The notes beneath the pieces are model-generated. The model was not told where the DNA came from, ran no database searches, and was given only the letters and a program-made list of their open reading frames with translations. Both the position numbers and the translations under genes were made by a program. Below are positions 19,742 to 27,743 of a stretch of DNA of 64,000 nucleotides, in pieces. Numbering within the stretch: the stretch's first letter is position 1; each line of letters opens with the position of its first letter. The stretch is from positions 1 to 64,000 of the forward strand of contig JAKADA010000003.1 of the NCBI GenBank assembly GCA_021820975.1, written 5' to 3'. This stretch comes from Bacillota bacterium (GTDB lineage: Bacteria; Bacillota; Bacilli; Alicyclobacillales; SLC66).

Positions 19742-20230
19742 TTACCGTTTAGAATCTGCGTATTTGACTGCAAAACCCTGCAAAACATTATTTGGTACAA
19801 ATCGACTTACATCACCACCAAGATGGGCAACTTCTTTGACTATACTTGAACTTAAATAAGAAAATTCATGATGTGTCGGAATAAAGATGGTTTCAACATC
19901 GGGCATCAGGTCCTTATTCATCGAAGCCATTTGCAATTCCGTCTCAAGATCACTAACAAAGCGTAAGCCTCGAATAATAAAGCGAGCTTGCCGTTCCTGT
20001 AAAAAATGTACTAAAAGGCCCGAAAAGTGATCGACACTCACATTACTCAAGTGTGAAACACTATCTGCAATAAATTTCATACGTTCTTCAACAGAAAATA
20101 AAGGTTCTTTTTTCAAATTGACCAAAACGGCAACGACAACATGATCAAAAATTTTAGCACTACGTTCCACAACGTATAAATGTCCCTTTGTGACAGGATC
20201 AAACGTTCCAGGATAAACGGCAATTCTCAT
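19742..20230 (-). CDS. coaD: Phosphopantetheine adenylyltransferase
   Basis: A 162-residue nucleotidyltransferase that makes dephospho-CoA from 4'-phosphopantetheine and ATP. The N-terminal AVYPGTFDPVTKGHLYVVERS contains the T/HxGH motif. RGLRFVSDLETELQMASMN and SYLSSSIVKEVAHLGGDV are also typical. Length matches the family. Next to rsmD, a near-universal pair in Bacilli. Confidence 0.97.
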   Translation of the reverse strand: MRIAVYPGTFDPVTKGHLYVVERSAKIFDHVVVAVLVNLKKEPLFSVEERMKFIADSVSHLSNVSVDHFSGLLVHFLQERQARFIIRGLRFVSDLETELQMASMNKDLMPDVETIFIPTHHEFSYLSSSIVKEVAHLGGDVSRFVPNNVLQGFAVKYADSKR

Positions 20231-20250
20231 TATATTTCCTCCAAAAACGC

Positions 20251-20796
20251 TTATGCAAAACGAAAAACAGCTATTTTTGTAATACCGTAGATCGCTTCTT
20301 TACTACATAAAAGGCCTGGTATGTCAGGTGTCGCGGATTCCGAATGCATCTCGGCGATAACAAGTGCTTGAGGGGCAAGCAACGTTAATTGCACCAGAGC
20401 ATCTAAACAAGAACTGAGAAGTAAAGCACTGTAAGGTGGATCAGCAAAGACTAGGTCAAACATAGCACCTTGTTCATGCAAGTGCATGAACGCCTGTTTA
20501 AAATTCATACGAAAAATTGTCACACGATCAGTTAACCTAAGATTACTCACGTTCTCATTGATAATAGCTACGCTCTCTTTATCGATGAATGTAGCATACT
20601 GAACACCGCGACTTAGTGCTTCAATTCCGAGAGCCCCTGAACCAGCAAAAACATCAAGGCAAGATTCTTGCGTAAAGTAAGGTCCAATCATAGAAAATAT
20701 CGCTTCTTTTACACGATCTCCTGTTGGTCTTGTTGAGCGGCCCTTAGGCGTCTTGAGGATTCTCCCCTTATAATCTCCTGCTATCACACGAAGCAA
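20251..20796 (-). CDS. rsmD: 16S rRNA (guanine966-N2)-methyltransferase RsmD
   Basis: A 181-residue SAM-dependent methyltransferase acting on 16S rRNA. It begins LRVIAGDYKGRILKTPKG, then has TRPTGDRVKEAIFSM, the SAM loop LDVFAGSGALGIEALSRG and the catalytic DPPY in VFADPPYSALL. TTG at 20796 is chosen because AGGTGA lies eight bases upstream and the N-terminus is then the family standard; the GTG at 20808 is inside the ribosome binding site. Confidence 0.94.
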   Translation of the reverse strand: MLRVIAGDYKGRILKTPKGRSTRPTGDRVKEAIFSMIGPYFTQESCLDVFAGSGALGIEALSRGVQYATFIDKESVAIINENVSNLRLTDRVTIFRMNFKQAFMHLHEQGAMFDLVFADPPYSALLLSSCLDALVQLTLLAPQALVIAEMHSESATPDIPGLLCSKEAIYGITKIAVFRFA

Positions 20797-20917
20797 AGAC
20801 GTGATCACCTCATTTCTTGACCTATAGCGTACTTCATCACATGCCTCATCGGCAACAAAACAGGAAAAATTCTCTTTACGATGTATAAGAAAAACGGCTG
20901 GCGATCACACTGTATAT

Positions 20918-21103
20918 AGCGACTAAACATCGCTAAGGCAACCAAAGAGAGTCGTTAAACACTCTCTTCCGGTTTCTCCTCTCCCAGTAGCTGAATTTGG
21001 ACATGCACAAAAAGCTTCTAGCTTTTGCAAATGTCCAAAAGAAGCAGAACCCCCTCGCGTACCCGGGCGAGGGGGATTTCTTTATGTATACAGGCAAATG
21101 TCC
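20918..21103 (+). ncRNA. Structured noncoding region upstream of the yjcZ pair
   Basis: Four hairpins in a row and no ORF: AGCGA/TCGCT (20918-20934), AAGAGAGT/ACTCTCTT (20945-20968), a long hairpin TTTGGACAT/ATGTCCAAA with inner AAAAGC/GCTTTT (20996-21039), and CCCCCTCGC/GCGAGGGGG (21050-21075) followed by ATTTCTTT. The ten bases GCAAATGTCC at 21027-21036 recur at 21094-21103, so the 5' arm of hairpin three could pair with either copy. Direction is not certain; the plus strand is favoured because the T-rich run follows the last hairpin and yjcZ lies downstream. It matches no RNA family I recognise. No convincing promoter is seen. Confidence 0.45.
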
Positions 21104-21173
21104 CTAACAACATGATCATTTGTTGCATTACTTAGAGTGTACCATCACCACTTGAAAGAGAGGAGTTACCTCA

Positions 21174-21293
21174 ATGGAAGGCGTATTTGGCGGATATACA
21201 CGTTGGGCTGTAGTATTCTTAATCATCTTCGTCTTGTTCTTCCTGCTCATCCCAGTTTATACGACACAGTGCACCACAGTTCCTGTGTACTAA
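21174..21293 (+). CDS. YjcZ-type small sporulation membrane protein (copy 1)
   Basis: A 39-residue peptide beginning MEGVFGGYTRWAVVF with one hydrophobic helix (about 12-28) and a short tail with one Cys. The GGYTRWAVVFLIIFVLFFLL core resembles the YjcZ family of tiny sporulation-associated membrane proteins, whose function is unknown. GAGAGGAG (21158-21165) lies upstream of the ATG. The next gene encodes a clear paralogue. Confidence 0.8.
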   Translation: MEGVFGGYTRWAVVFLIIFVLFFLLIPVYTTQCTTVPVY

Positions 21294-21342
21294 AACGGGA
21301 TCAATCCAATCCGGAATTTAATTACTAAGGAGGATGTCATTC

Positions 21343-21471
21343 ATGGGTACTTTCGGCGGATATACACGTTGGGCAGTTGTGTTTTTAATTATCTTCGTTC
21401 TCTTCTTCTTACTCGTTCCTGGTATCGGCTATGGTACAGGTACGACCGGTGCCGCAGTCGGCGCATACTAA
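21343..21471 (+). CDS. YjcZ-type small sporulation membrane protein (copy 2)
   Basis: A 42-residue peptide beginning MGTFGGYTRWAVVF, nearly identical to copy 1 through the membrane helix. The C-terminal tail differs: it is Gly/Thr-rich (YGTGTTGAAVGAY). AAGGAGG (21327-21333) lies upstream of the ATG. A terminator follows at 21485. The pair probably arose by tandem duplication with free divergence of the tail. Confidence 0.82.
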   Translation: MGTFGGYTRWAVVFLIIFVLFFLLVPGIGYGTGTTGAAVGAY

Positions 21472-21484
21472 GATAAAGAGCGTC

Positions 21485-21516
21485 GGCGAGACGGTACACT
21501 GTGCTGTCTCGCCTTT
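21485..21516. terminator. Terminator between yjcZ pair and psd
   Basis: GGCGAGAC (21485-21492) pairs with GTCTCGCC (21506-21513), then TTT. It lies between convergent yjcZ (plus) and psd (minus) and may stop both. Confidence 0.75.
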
Positions 21517-22303
21517 ACCATGTACCAATTTGTTGTAAAGCTTCAACACGCTGCCCCTTTTGTAGTGACAATGCGACCTGGCCTTTTTCAAATAACAAAA
21601 TGACTGTACTGCCAAATTCAAACCATCCTAATTCTTCCCCTCGCAACACGCCGATGTCTGGTTTTCCCTCAAATTTTTGCGAAAGTTTCACACTACCCAC
21701 AAGTGTCGAGCCAACTGCAATAAGCGAAAAACAATAAGTATCCTGTACCATCGAAAAAACCACGCGTTCATTTTTCGTATACAAGCTATCAATCGCATAC
21801 AATCCGAGGCGGTTAACAGGAAATAATGTCCCGCCGATACGCATCTGGTTGACGACCACCGACGTAAGCGGTGCATGAATTCGATGGTAATCCTGTGGAC
21901 TCAAGTACAAAATAACGTACATTCCGCCCTCAAAACCATCATCATACATCGCTTGATTCAACAACTCCTTGACAGTAAATTCAACGCCTTTTACTTGCAC
22001 GAGCAATCCCTCTTGTATGGTACCAATACTTGAAACAACACCATCCACCGGTGAAACAACAACTCGCTCATCGATTGGCATCACACGCAAAGATGGTTTA
22101 AGACGTCGTGAAAAAAAAGCCGTGAGGGATGTATAGTGACGATGCGGATATTGGGCTTGATCTAATGGGATTTTATAGAAATAAGCAAATAGTGGAATGC
22201 ATAAAGCGCTAGTACGCGTATGGCAGAACCAACCAACCAGAGCGGTGAGAGCGCGTTTTGGCATTAACCAAAGTATTCGTGAAACAAGAAATTTCCTTAC
22301 CAT
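21515..22303 (-). CDS. psd: Phosphatidylserine decarboxylase
   Basis: A 262-residue proenzyme that makes phosphatidylethanolamine from phosphatidylserine at the membrane. The self-cleavage motif appears as VGST (AVGSTLVGSV, near residue 196), where the new N-terminal pyruvoyl group forms from Ser. The conserved SPVDGVVSSIG and the His motif DYHRIHAPL are present. ATG with AGGGG upstream. It follows recG, 45 bases away, so may be in that operon. The pssA partner is not in the window. Confidence 0.9.
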   Translation of the reverse strand: MVRKFLVSRILWLMPKRALTALVGWFCHTRTSALCIPLFAYFYKIPLDQAQYPHRHYTSLTAFFSRRLKPSLRVMPIDERVVVSPVDGVVSSIGTIQEGLLVQVKGVEFTVKELLNQAMYDDGFEGGMYVILYLSPQDYHRIHAPLTSVVVNQMRIGGTLFPVNRLGLYAIDSLYTKNERVVFSMVQDTYCFSLIAVGSTLVGSVKLSQKFEGKPDIGVLRGEELGWFEFGSTVILLFEKGQVALSLQKGQRVEALQQIGTW

Positions 22304-22348
22304 TCCTTGACCCCTATTCCTTAACCGTTACCATGCTATCGTATGACA

Positions 22349-24406
22349 TCACGAATCAGCCAATGACTCGGTTTCACGCAGAGCATAACGAAGCAGTGGC
22401 GCATAAGCAGGTAACAACCACAGGTCACCAGATGACATCAGTGTTGCTACTTCATCTCTAGCCACTTCCATGATACGCAAGTCACGAATAGGATCCCCTA
22501 CCTGAAACGTCGGTAAGCCACTTTGGCGATCACCAAACACCTCGCCAGGTCCTCGCAATTGTAAATCTTTTCGTGCCAAAATAAAGCCATCTTCGGTTTG
22601 TTGCATCAATTGCAAACGCTCACGCGCAACATCCGTTGATGGATCGGCAAGCAAAATACAAACAGACGCATGGTTAGATCGCCCTACGCGGCCACGAAGT
22701 TGGTGCAAGGTAGCTAACCCAAATCGGTCTGCATCATAGATCATCATCACAGTAGCATTAGCAACACTAACGCCAACCTCGATAATCGATGTTGCTACCA
22801 AGACTTGCAAAGCACCTTGCACAAAAGCTTCCATCACTTCGATGCGACTACTTTCAGACATCGCTCCGTGGAGCAAGCCCACCGTCCAAAAGCCTAGTTG
22901 TTCTTTAAACTTCTCGTAGAGACCGATCGCACTTAATTCTTCTTGCTCAATTGACAATGATTCAATACGAGGTGCCACAATATAGGCTTGTCTACCTTTA
23001 GCTAATTCCTTTTGTAAACGTTGCAAAGCAAGTTGTTCTTTCCTTAATGAAAAGACAAGCGTTTCGATCGGTACGCGTAAAGGTGGTCTTTCACGCATTG
23101 TAGAAATCGCAATATCGCCATAAAGTGTCAAAGCAAGCGAGCGTGGAATTGGCGTGGCCGATAATTGCAAAACATCGACAGCAGCACCGCCCTTTTGACG
23201 CAACATTTTACGTGCCTGAACGCCAAAACGATGTTGCTCATCGATGACAGCAAGTCGCAGTGTGGAAAATTCCACACGTTCTTGTACAAGAGCATGCGTG
23301 CCAATAACGACATCAACATGCCTATCACGAATCATAGCCAGCGTCTTATGGCGATCTGGTGATGACCCTGTCAGCAAAACAACTTGGATACCTAAAGGCT
23401 TTAAAAATTGTTCCGCTTCAAGAAAATGTTGCCGTGCTAAAATCGAAGTAGGAGCCATGAGTGCTGACTGAAAGTTCATTTTAGCCAAAGCGACCATGAC
23501 AGCAAACGCCACCGCCGTTTTACCTGAGCCTACATCGCCTTGCAACATGCGATACATGGGTATACCACTTGCCATGTCTTGCAAAATTTCTGCAATTGCT
23601 TGTTTTTGTGCTTGGGTTATTGTAAAAGGCAATGTATCAAGGTATTTTATGACACCCTGCTGAAGAGAAAGAACATTTAAAGGCTGATGTGTTGTCTCAC
23701 GGTTGCGATAGCGTTGCATTGCAAGACGCAATTGAAACAGCAAGAATTCTTCAAACACTAACCGTCTATGAGCCTGACGAAGTTGTTCAGCATCCTGAGG
23801 GTTGTGCATAAACAGTACTGCATCTTGAATAGAAACCAACTTAAAACGATCACGTAATGTGGCAGGAAGTCGATCTTCAAGCTGAACGCCATGCGTCCTA
23901 AGCGCAGTTGTAATCATCTTTCGCAATGTCTTTACCGATAGATTTTCTGTCACACGATAAATCGGATTGCTCGGCGCGCTAACCTCATCCTTTAGAAACT
24001 CATACGAAGAAACTTGAACAGAGCTGTAACGGTTATTATAGCTCCCTGTAATGCGCAGAGTCTTTCCTATTGTCGCTTGATGTCTCACATAAGGTTGATT
24101 AAAAAAAACCGCTTTAAGCGCTTTATCATCACTTTGCACAGGCACCGTCACTGTTGAACGCGAGGCTCGAAATCGCACAGCAGGAGGTCCAGATACGGTC
24201 ACCACCAAAGATACTTTAGTGCCATCTTCTAGTGCGACAGAAGATGATGTCAATTCATCATACCGGAAAGGAAAGTAATACAAGAGATCATGCACACTAA
24301 ATATGCCCAATTTGTGTAAAAGTCCCGCGCGTTCCGGACCGATTCCCGGAACGAACAGGACATCCACCGACTGTAAAGAGTTTACTGCAGCCATTTCACT
24401 CGACAT
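22349..24406 (-). CDS. recG: ATP-dependent DNA helicase RecG
   Basis: A 685-residue helicase that remodels stalled forks and recombination junctions. An N-terminal wedge (OB) domain, then motif I GDVGSGKTAVAF near residue 290, motif Ia APTSILARQH, DEQH (motif II, VIDEQHRFG), SATPIPRSL, TSIIEVGVSVANATVM and QLRGRVGRS. ATG with AGAGGTG upstream. Follows fakA with 13 bases between, as in many Firmicutes. Confidence 0.97.
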   Translation of the reverse strand: MSSEMAAVNSLQSVDVLFVPGIGPERAGLLHKLGIFSVHDLLYYFPFRYDELTSSSVALEDGTKVSLVVTVSGPPAVRFRASRSTVTVPVQSDDKALKAVFFNQPYVRHQATIGKTLRITGSYNNRYSSVQVSSYEFLKDEVSAPSNPIYRVTENLSVKTLRKMITTALRTHGVQLEDRLPATLRDRFKLVSIQDAVLFMHNPQDAEQLRQAHRRLVFEEFLLFQLRLAMQRYRNRETTHQPLNVLSLQQGVIKYLDTLPFTITQAQKQAIAEILQDMASGIPMYRMLQGDVGSGKTAVAFAVMVALAKMNFQSALMAPTSILARQHFLEAEQFLKPLGIQVVLLTGSSPDRHKTLAMIRDRHVDVVIGTHALVQERVEFSTLRLAVIDEQHRFGVQARKMLRQKGGAAVDVLQLSATPIPRSLALTLYGDIAISTMRERPPLRVPIETLVFSLRKEQLALQRLQKELAKGRQAYIVAPRIESLSIEQEELSAIGLYEKFKEQLGFWTVGLLHGAMSESSRIEVMEAFVQGALQVLVATSIIEVGVSVANATVMMIYDADRFGLATLHQLRGRVGRSNHASVCILLADPSTDVARERLQLMQQTEDGFILARKDLQLRGPGEVFGDRQSGLPTFQVGDPIRDLRIMEVARDEVATLMSSGDLWLLPAYAPLLRYALRETESLADS

Positions 24407-24419
24407 ACTCTACACCTCT

Positions 24420-26105
24420 TTATTCCGATGCAAGTAAGTACTCATACACTGGCTGTCCACCATAACGCACCTCAAACTCAACGTCTGAATAACGCAGCGA
24501 AACGTTATCAACAACAGTTTGTGCCTCCACAGACAAAGCTTCTTGTGCATAAAAAACGGTACAAATTTCAGCACCTTCTTGGCAAAAATGCTCAAGCATA
24601 CTTTGTAACACAGTTTCTCGAATAGGATTAACAATAAGCAATTGTCCATCCGCTAGGCCCATGTATTCCCCTTGCTTTATAACATGATCATCCATGGTGC
24701 TATCCCGAACGGATGCTGTAATGGCTCCAGAGTGGATTTTCTCCACCGCATCTTGCATAGCTGCCTCATTATCTTTTGCACTTGCTGATTTATCAAAAGC
24801 TAACGCCGCAGCAAATCCCGCCCCGATCGATTCCGTTGGAAGCATTTTTGCTCGTCCATGAGTGACTTCTTCTACTTGTTGTGCAGCCATAAAGATATTG
24901 CTATTGTTCGGTAAAATAAATACGTCATGTGCTTGTACCTGTTCGACCGCCTGCAAAATCTCTTTTGTCGAAGGATTCATGGTTTGCCCGCCAGACACCA
25001 CCGCATCCACATGCAAGCTGTGAAAAATATCCGTTAACCCTTCCCCCGCCACCACGACGACAAGGCCGCATGGTTGAGGTACAGGATCAGCTTGCACAGC
25101 ATCCTGATGACTTTTCACAAGCAACGTTGCCTCTTGCGTGGTCAAAGCTTGGTACTGTTCGGTCATATTATCAATTTTTACGGTAAGCAGGCTCCCGTAA
25201 GCTAAACCCGCTTGCAACGCCAAACCAGGCGCAAGCGTATGCACATGCACTTTAACGATGCTAGACGTTGAAACAATAAGCAACGAATCACCTAGAGTCA
25301 GCAATTCCCTTTTGAGATTAGCCTCAACTTCTTGTAAATTGTGCTCTGACTCATCAACCTTCAATAGAAATTCCGTACAATATCCATATTCACCCTGACC
25401 ATGAACTTCGGCTGCAGCATAAGCTAGGGGTTCTTGGCGCATGGACCGCTCTGACGAAAGTAACTCCCAATCATCTTCCTGGATAAAATTACGCATAAAC
25501 CCTTTATAAATATGAACAAGGCCCTGACCACCTGAATCGACAACACCCGCTTGTGTAAGCGCCGGAAGCATTTCAGTCGTCTTTTGTAACGTCACTTCAC
25601 CTGCTCTAATGGCTGCCTCAAGCACGGCTACTAAGGTCGCCTGCGGTTTTTTGGCAACTTTAAGAGCGCTAGCTGCCGCTTCTCGAGCAACAGTCAAAAT
25701 CGTTCCTTCTACAGGCCGTGCTACAGCCTTATACGCAGTTTCTACACCTTTACTAAGTGCTCTCGCCAATAATTCGGGTGTAATCTCATCGCAACCCGAA
25801 CACACTAACTGAAATCCGCGAAATAGTTGCGACAAAATAACGCCTGAATTCCCTCGTGCACCCATCAAAAGACCAAGGGCAAGCGCTTCCACGATTTTTC
25901 CAAGTTCCGCATCAGATGAAAGTTTTTCCATCTCACGTATGCCTGAAGAAAAGGACAGGTACATATTGGTACCTGTATCACCATCGGGCACAGGGAAGAC
26001 ATTTAGTGCATTAACTTCCTCTTTCTTAGCTTGCAGTTCTTCATAGCCGTAGTGAATCATTCGCATAAACTGCGACGGGTTCATCCGCTCTTGATACTGC
26101 ACCAA
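24420..26105 (-). CDS. fakA: Fatty acid kinase subunit FakA (YloV, DAK2 domain)
   Basis: A 561-residue YloV protein. The N-terminal DhaL-type ATP domain has NVFPVPDGDTGTNM near residue 40, GARGNSGVILSQ and DSGGQGLVHIYKGF; a middle domain and a C-terminal DegV-like half follow. FakA phosphorylates exogenous fatty acids bound to FakB; no FakB gene is seen here. GGGGGG precedes the TTG at 26105 and the GTG at 26102, so either may be used. Downstream of yloU, the usual pairing. Confidence 0.92.
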   Translation of the reverse strand: MVQYQERMNPSQFMRMIHYGYEELQAKKEEVNALNVFPVPDGDTGTNMYLSFSSGIREMEKLSSDAELGKIVEALALGLLMGARGNSGVILSQLFRGFQLVCSGCDEITPELLARALSKGVETAYKAVARPVEGTILTVAREAAASALKVAKKPQATLVAVLEAAIRAGEVTLQKTTEMLPALTQAGVVDSGGQGLVHIYKGFMRNFIQEDDWELLSSERSMRQEPLAYAAAEVHGQGEYGYCTEFLLKVDESEHNLQEVEANLKRELLTLGDSLLIVSTSSIVKVHVHTLAPGLALQAGLAYGSLLTVKIDNMTEQYQALTTQEATLLVKSHQDAVQADPVPQPCGLVVVVAGEGLTDIFHSLHVDAVVSGGQTMNPSTKEILQAVEQVQAHDVFILPNNSNIFMAAQQVEEVTHGRAKMLPTESIGAGFAAALAFDKSASAKDNEAAMQDAVEKIHSGAITASVRDSTMDDHVIKQGEYMGLADGQLLIVNPIRETVLQSMLEHFCQEGAEICTVFYAQEALSVEAQTVVDNVSLRYSDVEFEVRYGGQPVYEYLLASE

Positions 26106-26116
26106 AACGTGCCCCC

Positions 26117-26482
26117 CTATTTCTCCCCGATCACTTTAACACCTTGCACATGAATGTTAATTCGATCGGCAACAATTCCAAAAGACTCTTGTAGTGTATA
26201 ACGCACCTTATCGCGTAAGTTAGCAGCTACTTCAGGTATCCGAGTACCATAGCTAACAATCACGAACAGATCAACTTCTAAGGAGTCAGATAATGCCTTA
26301 ACTTCTACGCCACGTCCAGGGTTCTCTCTACCTAAAAGTTCGGATAAACTATCGCGCATGCCTTTTCTCGCTGCCATGTCTGCCAATCCATAACAGTCTA
26401 ACGCCGCCATTCCGGTCGCTGTGGCAATCACTTCGTCGGCAATAAAAATCTTACCCAAGTCGTTTGTAACAACTGTTGGCAT
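26117..26482 (-). CDS. yloU: Asp23/Gls24 family envelope stress protein YloU
   Basis: A 121-residue Asp23-domain protein. The core is GKIFIADEVIATATGMAAL, then GLADMAARKG, VDLFVIVSYGTRIPEVAANLRDKV and a C-terminal INIHVQGVKV. In staphylococci the relative is a membrane-associated abundant protein; in Bacillus it pairs with yloV/fakA. ATG with GGTGGAGGG upstream. Divergent from rpmB across a 165-bp gap. Confidence 0.93.
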   Translation of the reverse strand: MPTVVTNDLGKIFIADEVIATATGMAALDCYGLADMAARKGMRDSLSELLGRENPGRGVEVKALSDSLEVDLFVIVSYGTRIPEVAANLRDKVRYTLQESFGIVADRINIHVQGVKVIGEK

Positions 26483-26581
26483 ATCGATCCCTCCACCTGA
26501 GAACTATCCCTTTAGTTTTTCTAAGTGTACTACACCAAACTCATCAAGAAAAGTGTGAAGAAACGCAAGGAGAATCGGTGA

Positions 26582-26610
26582 TTGTTATCAGCACACGAGT
26601 GTGCTATTAT
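26582..26610 (+). promoter_or_regulatory. rpmB promoter with palindrome in the spacer
   Basis: TTGTTA (26582-26587), a 17-bp spacer, TATTAT (26605-26610). The spacer carries AGCACAC-GA-GTGTGCT (26590-26605), a perfect 7-bp inverted repeat that ends on the first base of the -10. A repressor could bind there and block RNA polymerase. The leader to the start at 26648 is short. Confidence 0.7.
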
Positions 26611-26647
26611 AACAAAGTTAATGTCTTATCGAAGGGGGTGCATTGTC

Positions 26648-26839
26648 TTGGCGAAACGTTGTGAAGTATGCGGTAAAGGTCCTCAGGTTGGAAACGCCGT
26701 GAGCCACTCCCACATTTTAAACAAACGTCGTTGGCTTCCTAATCTTCAATCGGTACGCGCGAATGTCAACGGCTCCGTGAAACGCATTCGAGTTTGCACA
26801 CGCTGTCTCAAAGGCGGCAAAGTGAAACGCGCTATCTAA
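26648..26839 (+). CDS. rpmB: 50S ribosomal protein L28
   Basis: A 63-residue L28: [20 protein letters not shown], then [14 protein letters not shown] and a C-terminal Cys pair (CTRC). With the first pair (CEVC) these make a zinc-type (C+) L28. TTG at 26648 is chosen since GGGGGTG lies at 26635-26641 and the product then has the canonical N-terminus. Ends at a strong terminator. Confidence 0.97.
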   Translation: MAKRCEVCGKGPQVGNAVSHSHILNKRRWLPNLQSVRANVNGSVKRIRVCTRCLKGGKVKRAI

Positions 26840-26857
26840 AGTTGTCTAGTTTGATTA

Positions 26858-26886
26858 AAAAAAGCACCGCGCGGGGTGCTTTTTTC
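26858..26886. terminator. Bidirectional terminator between rpmB and spoVM
   Basis: GCACC (26865-26869) pairs with GGTGC (26876-26880). A run of A residues precedes and a run of T residues follows, so it works on both strands for convergent rpmB and spoVM. Confidence 0.88.
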
Positions 26887-26907
26887 ATTTTGTCTTCGCA
26901 TAACAAG

Positions 26908-26988
26908 TTAACTGCGGTTCTTCACACCGAGCAGGGCCTTGACGATACCCCCGAGAAATCGCGGCAATTTGATGGTATAGAATCGCAT
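26908..26988 (-). CDS. spoVM: Stage V sporulation protein M
   Basis: A 26-residue amphipathic peptide, too short for ordinary gene calling, with FYTIKLPRFLGGIV matching B. subtilis SpoVM almost residue by residue; the tail is KALLGVKNRS. SpoVM senses the convex forespore membrane and anchors SpoIVA at the start of coat assembly. ATG at 26988 preceded by GGGGGAG; TAA at 26908. It lies downstream of rpe and upstream of convergent rpmB, the location in Bacillus. Its presence argues strongly for an endospore former. Confidence 0.95.
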   Translation of the reverse strand: MRFYTIKLPRFLGGIVKALLGVKNRS

Positions 26989-27089
26989 TAAGACTCCCCC
27001 TTCTATCGCACCAGAATGAAACGAATTATAGCTATGTCAACAGCGAAACGCTATCACTTTACTATATTCGCCTAGGAGAGATTTTGTGC

Positions 27090-27743
27090 CTATTTCCCAC
27101 GCAAGCTTGAAATTGCCTGCGCCATAGTATTGGCACTAAACACATAGGACCCCGCTACAAGAATAGAAGCCCCAGCACTCATACAACTTGCAGCCGTACT
27201 GGGAGTAATTCCACCATCGACTTCGATCGGTACAAAACGTCGTCCGTGTTTTGCCAGGACTTCACGCACTCGTTTAATTTTTTCAATCATCGCAGGTAAA
27301 AAAACTTGCCCGCCAAATCCAGGATTGACCGTCATAACAAGTACAAGATCGACATCATCTACAATATAATCCAAGACTTGTTCTGATGTCGCGGGATTGA
27401 GGGCAACACCAGCCTGAGCACCAGATTCTCGGATCATCCCAAGTGTTCTTTGCAAATGGGTACACGCTTCAACATGCACGGTGATATGATCAGCACCTGC
27501 TTGACGATAAGCCAAAAGGGAATTTTCAGGACGTTCAATCATCAAATGAACATCAAATGGTAACTTTGTATACTTACGTAACGCAGCAATGATCGGCGGT
27601 CCCATGGTTAAATTGGGTACAAAATGCCCATCCATAACGTCAATATGAATAGCATCTGCACCTGCATTTTCCAGGGATTGAACAGCCTGTCGAAGTTCAG
27701 CAAAGTCAGCAGACAAAATAGACGGTGCGACTTGAACAAACAC
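27090..27743 (-). CDS. rpe: Ribulose-phosphate 3-epimerase
   Basis: A 217-residue TIM-barrel enzyme that interconverts ribulose 5-phosphate and xylulose 5-phosphate. It shows APSILSADFAEL, HIDVMDGHFVPNLTMGP with metal ligands, HLMIERPE, MTVNPGFGGQ and EVDGGI. GTG at 27743 is chosen because GAGG lies eight bases upstream and the start then overlaps the rsgA stop by one base, so translation is probably coupled. Confidence 0.95.
   Translation of the reverse strand: MFVQVAPSILSADFAELRQAVQSLENAGADAIHIDVMDGHFVPNLTMGPPIIAALRKYTKLPFDVHLMIERPENSLLAYRQAGADHITVHVEACTHLQRTLGMIRESGAQAGVALNPATSEQVLDYIVDDVDLVLVMTVNPGFGGQVFLPAMIEKIKRVREVLAKHGRRFVPIEVDGGITPSTAASCMSAGASILVAGSYVFSANTMAQAISSLRGK

Noticed and set aside
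27000-27085. TTGACA and TATAAT upstream of spoVM
   Set aside because: The two are only four bases apart and cannot make one sigma-A promoter; spoVM is normally under a sporulation sigma factor.
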